Source of the DNA: Schleiferiaceae bacterium
GTDB taxonomy: Bacteria; Bacteroidota; Bacteroidia; Flavobacteriales; Schleiferiaceae
Assembly (NCBI GenBank): GCA_030829675.1
Contig: JAURAE010000045.1
Location: 1 to 10,139, forward strand
DNA length: 10,139 bases
Reading direction: 5' to 3'
Each line of letters begins with the position of its first letter. Position 1 is the stretch's first letter. This document shows positions 5,989-10,139 of the stretch, in pieces. The notes beneath the pieces were generated by a model. The model ran no database searches. It saw only the letters and a program-made list of their open reading frames with translations, and had not been told where the DNA came from. Position numbers and translations under genes: made by a program.

Positions 5989-7200
5989 ATGGACCGCTCC
6001 ATATTACATCTGGATTTGGACACCTTTTTTGTCTCTGTTGAGCGCCTGATGGACAGCCGTTTGAGCGGTAAACCCATTATCATCGGCGGCACAGGCGACC
6101 GTGGGGTCGTTGCGGCCTGCAGCTATGAAACCCGAAAGTTCGGGGTACACTCTGCCATGCCCATGCGAATGGCGCGTGAGCTCTGTCCGGAAGCCATTGT
6201 GATCCGTGGCAACTCCGCGAATTACAGCAAATACTCCAACCTCGTGACGGACGTCATCAAGGAAGATGTGCCCGTGTACGAGAAGACCTCGGTAGATGAG
6301 TTTTATGTCGATCTCACGGGCATGGACCGCTTCTTTGGCAACTTCAAATTTGCCAGTGAACTCCGTGATAAGGTCATACGAGAGACTGGTCTTCCCATCA
6401 GCTTTGGCCTGTCCATCAATAAAACGGTCAGTAAGGTGGCCACCGGGGAAGCCAAGCCCAACAACAAAATCTACGTTCAAAAAGGATTAGAGCGTCCCTT
6501 CCTTGCCCCCTTATCCGTGCGCAAGATCCCAATGGTGGGAGAGAAGACCTACCAAACCCTTCGCAACCTTGGGGTACGCAGGATACAGACCCTACAAGAG
6601 ATGCCGCTAGAGATGATGCAAAGCGTCATGGGCAAGCATGGATCCATTATCTGGCACAAGGCCCAGGGAGTGGATCAAAGCCCTGTGCTGCCTTACCAAG
6701 AGCGCAAGAGTATTTCTACCGAGCGCACCTTTGCTAAGGATACCATCGACATGGTCAAGCTAGAAGGCATCATCGTCGCCATGACGGAGAACCTAGCCTA
6801 CCAGCTGCGTCGTGGGGACAAACTCACTTCCTGCATCACAGTGAAGATTCGTTATTCGGACTTCAATACACACACCCTTCAAGCGCGAATTCCTTACACT
6901 GCGGCGGACCATATCCTCATCCCCAAGGTGAAGGAGCTCTTCAAGCGACTCTATGACCGCCGCTTATTGGTGCGTTTAATAGGAGTGCGCTGTTCACATT
7001 TGGTGGGCGGCGGCTACCAGATGAATCTTTTTGAGGAGAGCGAAGAGCTGAGCAACCTCTACAGCGCCATGGATCATATTCGCCAGCGTTTTGGCGACCG
7101 TTCCGTACTCCGGGCCGTTTCACTCGGGGCCAAAACCATTGGGCGAACGAACCCTTTCAACGGGGAACCGCCACCGTTATTGGCCAATAGACATCAGTAA
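5989..7200 (+). CDS. dinB: Y-family DNA polymerase IV (DinB)
   Basis: A 403-residue translesion DNA polymerase. The palm motifs are intact: D9 in HLDLDTFF (7-14) and D103-E104 in SVDEFYVDLTG (101-111) are the metal-binding residues, and F14 is in the steric-gate position. The finger motif CSYETRKFGVHSAMP (44-58) and the HhH region (KIPMVGEKTYQTLRNLGV) are present, followed by a little-finger domain. QMNLF (344-348) is a beta-clamp-binding motif, followed by a 55-residue tail including IRQRFGDRSVLRA that looks typical of Bacteroidota DinB. DinB copies damaged template without proofreading. Retained catalytic residues distinguish it from the inactive ImuB paralogue. ATG at 5989 fits the conserved N-terminus. 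SRAP follows after 30 nt, suggesting co-transcription; whether dinB also shares the repressor's transcript is open. Confidence 0.95.
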   Translation: MDRSILHLDLDTFFVSVERLMDSRLSGKPIIIGGTGDRGVVAACSYETRKFGVHSAMPMRMARELCPEAIVIRGNSANYSKYSNLVTDVIKEDVPVYEKTSVDEFYVDLTGMDRFFGNFKFASELRDKVIRETGLPISFGLSINKTVSKVATGEAKPNNKIYVQKGLERPFLAPLSVRKIPMVGEKTYQTLRNLGVRRIQTLQEMPLEMMQSVMGKHGSIIWHKAQGVDQSPVLPYQERKSISTERTFAKDTIDMVKLEGIIVAMTENLAYQLRRGDKLTSCITVKIRYSDFNTHTLQARIPYTAADHILIPKVKELFKRLYDRRLLVRLIGVRCSHLVGGGYQMNLFEESEELSNLYSAMDHIRQRFGDRSVLRAVSLGAKTIGRTNPFNGEPPPLLANRHQ

Positions 7201-7230
7201 AAAGAACTTAATTTAGAGAGAGGAAGTACC

Positions 7231-8040
7231 ATGTGCGGTAGATACGTCAACATCAGTAAAATCAAAGCGGTAGAGAAACGCTTTAGCGCCCTTGTCGAGC
7301 GCCCAGACCTTTATGCCCCTAATACCAACACGAGCATAGGGGACTTAGGTGCCGTTATTACTCAGGAACACCCCGGCGTAATTAAGCATTACCGCTTCGG
7401 CTTTACCCCGTATTGGGCGAAGAAGTCCTTCCACTTGTTCAATGCCCGCTCCGAAGGCGATCACAACTCGGAGAATGCCCCTTCTTACCGTGGCGCCAAG
7501 GGCATTACCACCAAGCCTGCCTTCCGTCAAAGTATTCGCTCCAAACGCTGCCTAGTCTTGGCCGACGCCTTTATTGAAGGTCCGCAAAAAGAGCGCTTGT
7601 CCAAACCCTATGTAGTCTACAAGAGGGACGGGGCACCCTTTGCTTTTGCGGGAATCTATGATACTTGGGTCAATCCAGATACAGGAGAGATGGTCGATAG
7701 CTTCGCCATCATCACCACTGTACAGAACAAGATTACCGCAGCCATAAATCACCACCGTTCGCCCGTTATCCTGCATGAGGAAGATGAGCAGGTGTGGTTG
7801 AATAGTGAAATGCCGCTGGCGGAGGTGACCGGTCTATTGGAGCCCTATCCCTCGGAAGAGCTCAATGCTTATCCCATCTCAGCGGCCATTAAGAGCCCTA
7901 AAGCCAATGGTCCTGAGCTCCTCAAGCCCATCGGCCAGCGCCTGGTGCCCGAATACGATTATGAAATCTATTCGCACCTATCTCTACAGGGTATGGGTAT
8001 GACCCAAGCGCGTCAACGAAAATTGGACCTAGGATTTTAG
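7231..8040 (+). CDS. SRAP-domain abasic-site-processing protein (YedK/HMCES family)
   Basis: A 269-residue protein beginning MCGRY. After Met removal, C2 becomes the N-terminal nucleophile that forms a stable thiazolidine crosslink to abasic sites in single-stranded DNA in YedK and HMCES. Other active-site elements are N71 in FNARSE (70-75), E116 in RCLVLADAFIEG (106-117) and H174 in NHHRSPVIL. Deviations from the common pattern are FGFTPYWAKK for WGLIPxWAK, FIEG for FYEW and HRSP for DRMP; they look like lineage variation, since the catalytic Cys, Asn, Glu and His remain. The frame must start exactly at this ATG because Cys2 is essential. The upstream stretch GAGAGGAAG could serve as a ribosome site. 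It sits between two polymerases, 30 nt after dinB and 15 nt before dnaE, matching the known link between SRAP and SOS translesion operons. Confidence 0.93.
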   Translation: MCGRYVNISKIKAVEKRFSALVERPDLYAPNTNTSIGDLGAVITQEHPGVIKHYRFGFTPYWAKKSFHLFNARSEGDHNSENAPSYRGAKGITTKPAFRQSIRSKRCLVLADAFIEGPQKERLSKPYVVYKRDGAPFAFAGIYDTWVNPDTGEMVDSFAIITTVQNKITAAINHHRSPVILHEEDEQVWLNSEMPLAEVTGLLEPYPSEELNAYPISAAIKSPKANGPELLKPIGQRLVPEYDYEIYSHLSLQGMGMTQARQRKLDLGF

Positions 8041-8055
8041 AACGCAGCTGCACTC

Positions 8056-10139
8056 ATGCTACTGAATACGCACAGTTACTACAGCTTGCGCTATGGTATT
8101 CTATCGCCTAAAGAATGGATGGCCTTCTTAGAGGACCAGCCCTGGCCAACCATGGCCCTGACCGACATCAACAATACCTCGGCGTGCATGACGGTGCTCT
8201 ATCTCATGCGAAAACATCCCACCAAGCGCCCTGCCGTGGGGGTCGACTTTCGCAACGGCATCCAGCAATGCTACATCCTCCTGGCGAAGAATTGGGAAGG
8301 CATGCGCCAAATCAATGACCACCTTTCTTGGCACCTTCATCATAAAGTGCGTTTTCCCGATCGCGCGCCACTACAAGCCTTAAGCCAAGTATGGATCATA
8401 TATCCTTCCACCACCGAGGTCCCGCTTGACCAACTCCAAAACAATGAGCTTATCGGCATTCCTCCACAGGAAGTTGCCTCCATTCCTTTTCGAAAGTGGA
8501 AGACCCACCTGCACAAATTAGTGGCACTTCCTACCGCCACTTTCAGAGGAAAGCGCGATCACAACGCACACCGCCTCCTTAGGGCCATCGACGAGAACAC
8601 CTTGCTCAGCAAACTCCCGCAGGAAGAGCAGGGGAGTCCACAGGACCTCTACCTAAACGATGAGGCCCTTCGCCATGCCTATGCTGCCATGCCCCAGCTT
8701 CTGCGCAATGCAGCACAAATCCTAGCGGATTGCCGCATCACACTGCCCGAGGAATCGGAACTACTCAACCTACAGACCTATTCAGGTTCCGCAGAGAAAG
8801 ACATCAAACTCCTGCGCAAACTCTGCTTCGACGGCCTCCCATATCGATACCCCCACGCCGATTTCCGAGTTCGAGAGCGCATTGAAAAGGAACTCGACCT
8901 CATCGAAAAGAAGCACTTCGTAGCTTATTTCTTGATTAATTGGGACATCGTAAACTACGCACAGAAACGCGGCTACTTCTATGTAGGGCGGGGGAGCGGT
9001 GCCAATAGTATCGTTGCCTACCTGCTAAAAATCACCGACGTAGACCCCATCGAGCTGGACCTCTACTTCGAACGGTTCATCAACTTGCACCGCTCGTCGC
9101 CACCGGATTTCGACCTCGATTTCTCTTGGCGCGATCGGGAGGACATTACCCAATATATCTTCAAACGCTTTCCCCACACCGCACTCCTGGCGACCTACAA
9201 CACCTTTCAATACCGCTCTGTGGTGCGAGAGTTGGGGAAGGTTTTCGGCCTGCCCAAACACGAAATCGACAAACTCAGCAAGGGCGCCATCTCCTCCTCA
9301 AACCTGGACCAACTCTCGCACTTAGTCCTTCGTTACAGCACCTACATACAAGGGTTTCCCAGCCACTTGAGCATTCATGCAGGCGGGATATTGATTGCCG
9401 AGCGCAGCCTGCATTACCACAGCGCCACCTTCCTGCCGCCCAAAGGTTTTCCCACTGTACAGTTTGATATGATTGTCGCGGAAGATATTGGGCTGCATAA
9501 GTTTGATATCCTGAGCCAACGCGGGCTCTCCAAGATTCAGGATACCCTTACCATTGTTGCGAAGAATAGGCCCCAGCATCCGAACATCGATATACGAGAC
9601 CTGCAGCGTTTTAAGGCCGATGAGCAGATCAAACACTTGTTGCGCAATGGATTAGCTATAGGTTGCTTTTATGTGGAATCCCCAGCAATGCGGATGTTGC
9701 TGAAGAAGTTGAAGGTAGATACCTATTTGGGACTAGTGGCGGCAAGCTCCATCATACGGCCGGGCGTGAGCAATAGTGGTATGATGCGCGAATATATTCT
9801 GCGCTTCACAGATCCTGAGCGTCGGAAAGAAGCACACCCTGTGATGTTGGAGATCATGCCCGATACCTTCGGGGTAATGGTCTATCAGGAAGATGTGATC
9901 AAGGTAGCCCATCACTTCGCAGGGTTATCCTTAGGAGAGGCCGATGTATTAAGGCGGGGGATGTCGGGAAAATACCGTTCAAGAAGAGAGTTTCAAAATA
10001 TTGAAAATCAATACTTTAATAATTGCAGAGAGCGTGGGTATAGCGAGGAGTTGAGCCGTGAAATTTGGCGACAAATAGAGAGTTTTGCGGGCTATGCCTT
10101 TGCCAAGGGACACAGCGCTTCCTATGCGGTGGAGAGCTA
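8056..10139 (+). CDS. dnaE: DnaE-type DNA polymerase III alpha subunit, probable error-prone (DnaE2/ImuC-like) form; C-terminus missing
   Basis: Translation from ATG at 8056 is open for 694 codons to the window end. Polymerase motifs are clear: GRGSGANSIVAYLLKIT, PDFDLDF (350-356; catalytic D351 and D353), HAGGILIA, LHKFDILSQRGLS (third catalytic D484), SIIRPGVSNSGMM, FGVMVYQEDV, ADVLRRGMSGK and AFAKGHSASYA. The N-terminal PHP domain is degenerate: the usual HxHS reads NTHS (4-7), the TDH position reads TDI (36-38), and the later glutamate is D64, so metal-dependent proofreading there is unlikely. The palm aspartates come about 50 residues earlier than in E. coli DnaE, so this is a compact form. 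It follows SRAP by 15 nt, and its position after dinB and SRAP points to damage-induced lesion bypass rather than bulk replication. Codon usage changes sharply near 9450. Any clamp-binding motif lies beyond the window. Confidence 0.92.
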   Translation, partial: MLLNTHSYYSLRYGILSPKEWMAFLEDQPWPTMALTDINNTSACMTVLYLMRKHPTKRPAVGVDFRNGIQQCYILLAKNWEGMRQINDHLSWHLHHKVRFPDRAPLQALSQVWIIYPSTTEVPLDQLQNNELIGIPPQEVASIPFRKWKTHLHKLVALPTATFRGKRDHNAHRLLRAIDENTLLSKLPQEEQGSPQDLYLNDEALRHAYAAMPQLLRNAAQILADCRITLPEESELLNLQTYSGSAEKDIKLLRKLCFDGLPYRYPHADFRVRERIEKELDLIEKKHFVAYFLINWDIVNYAQKRGYFYVGRGSGANSIVAYLLKITDVDPIELDLYFERFINLHRSSPPDFDLDFSWRDREDITQYIFKRFPHTALLATYNTFQYRSVVRELGKVFGLPKHEIDKLSKGAISSSNLDQLSHLVLRYSTYIQGFPSHLSIHAGGILIAERSLHYHSATFLPPKGFPTVQFDMIVAEDIGLHKFDILSQRGLSKIQDTLTIVAKNRPQHPNIDIRDLQRFKADEQIKHLLRNGLAIGCFYVESPAMRMLLKKLKVDTYLGLVAASSIIRPGVSNSGMMREYILRFTDPERRKEAHPVMLEIMPDTFGVMVYQEDVIKVAHHFAGLSLGEADVLRRGMSGKYRSRREFQNIENQYFNNCRERGYSEELSREIWRQIESFAGYAFAKGHSASYAVES

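Noticed and set aside
6004..6480. 158-codon open frame on the minus strand inside dinB
   Set aside because: It lies antisense to the conserved DinB palm and finger motifs, has no recognisable domain, and is explained by dinB codon composition.
5989..7200. Calling the Y-family gene imuB
   Set aside because: ImuB lacks polymerase catalytic acidic residues, whereas here D9, D103 and E104 are present. No ImuA is in the window.
8115..8318. Short plus-strand open frame inside the start of dnaE
   Set aside because: Wrong frame. The frame from 8056 carries continuous DnaE homology and runs through the window end.
9126..9636. Overlapping short frames on both strands within dnaE (including 9322-9636 minus)
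   Set aside because: The DnaE frame has catalytic motifs throughout this stretch; the others are shadows.
1..10139. Search for tRNA, rRNA, CRISPR arrays, insertion sequences, phage or defence-island genes
   Set aside because: No cloverleaf-like segment, regularly spaced repeats, transposase or flanking terminal repeats were seen by reading. The S24 repressor here is next to repair polymerases rather than phage genes.

Overview
The window most likely comes from a Bacteroidota chromosome, probably a Flavobacteriales-type lineage of moderate GC. Three things support this. Several gene starts are preceded by TAnnTTTG -7 promoter elements, the form used by the Bacteroidota primary sigma factor. 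Most genes lack clear Shine-Dalgarno sequences. The gene set (short SSB, orphan ACT-domain protein, XRE-S24 repressor next to dinB) is typical of the phylum. No RNA genes, insertion sequences, CRISPR arrays or phage genes were seen.

Left part (1-5033), housekeeping and accessory genes in divergent and convergent pairs. A PhoD-like lipoprotein phosphatase (minus, cut by the window start) diverges from an M14 zinc carboxypeptidase-like gene (plus). That gene converges, across a strong hairpin, on a short single-stranded-DNA-binding protein. Upstream of ssb on the same strand is a 219-residue protein ending in an ACT-like domain. It diverges, from a mirrored pair of TAnnTTTG promoters, from an HI0933/YhiN-family flavoprotein. 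The flavoprotein overlaps the 3' end of an uncharacterised helical-repeat-like protein by 9 bp.

Right part (5117-10139), a co-directional DNA-damage-tolerance cassette. It holds a LexA-like XRE-S24 autoproteolytic repressor, a Y-family polymerase (DinB, catalytic residues intact, clamp-binding motif QMNLF), an SRAP (YedK/HMCES) abasic-site-crosslinking protein, and a DnaE-type replicative/translesion polymerase that runs off the window end. DnaE keeps its palm aspartates but has a degenerate PHP domain. The intervals within dinB-SRAP-dnaE are 30 and 15 nt, so these three are probably one transcript. The repressor is 89 nt upstream of dinB across a hairpin. Palindromes in front of the repressor are good operator candidates.

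Working model (inference): DNA damage triggers RecA-stimulated self-cleavage of the repressor. That would release DinB and DnaE for lesion bypass while SRAP shields abasic sites in single-stranded DNA. This is a Bacteroidota counterpart of the ImuA-ImuB-DnaE2 mutasome, without ImuA in the window and with an apparently active DinB in place of ImuB. The theme (SRAP with S24 repressors and translesion polymerases) is known from comparative genomics. The operators, the leader structure and an abrupt codon-usage change inside dnaE are the less explained parts.
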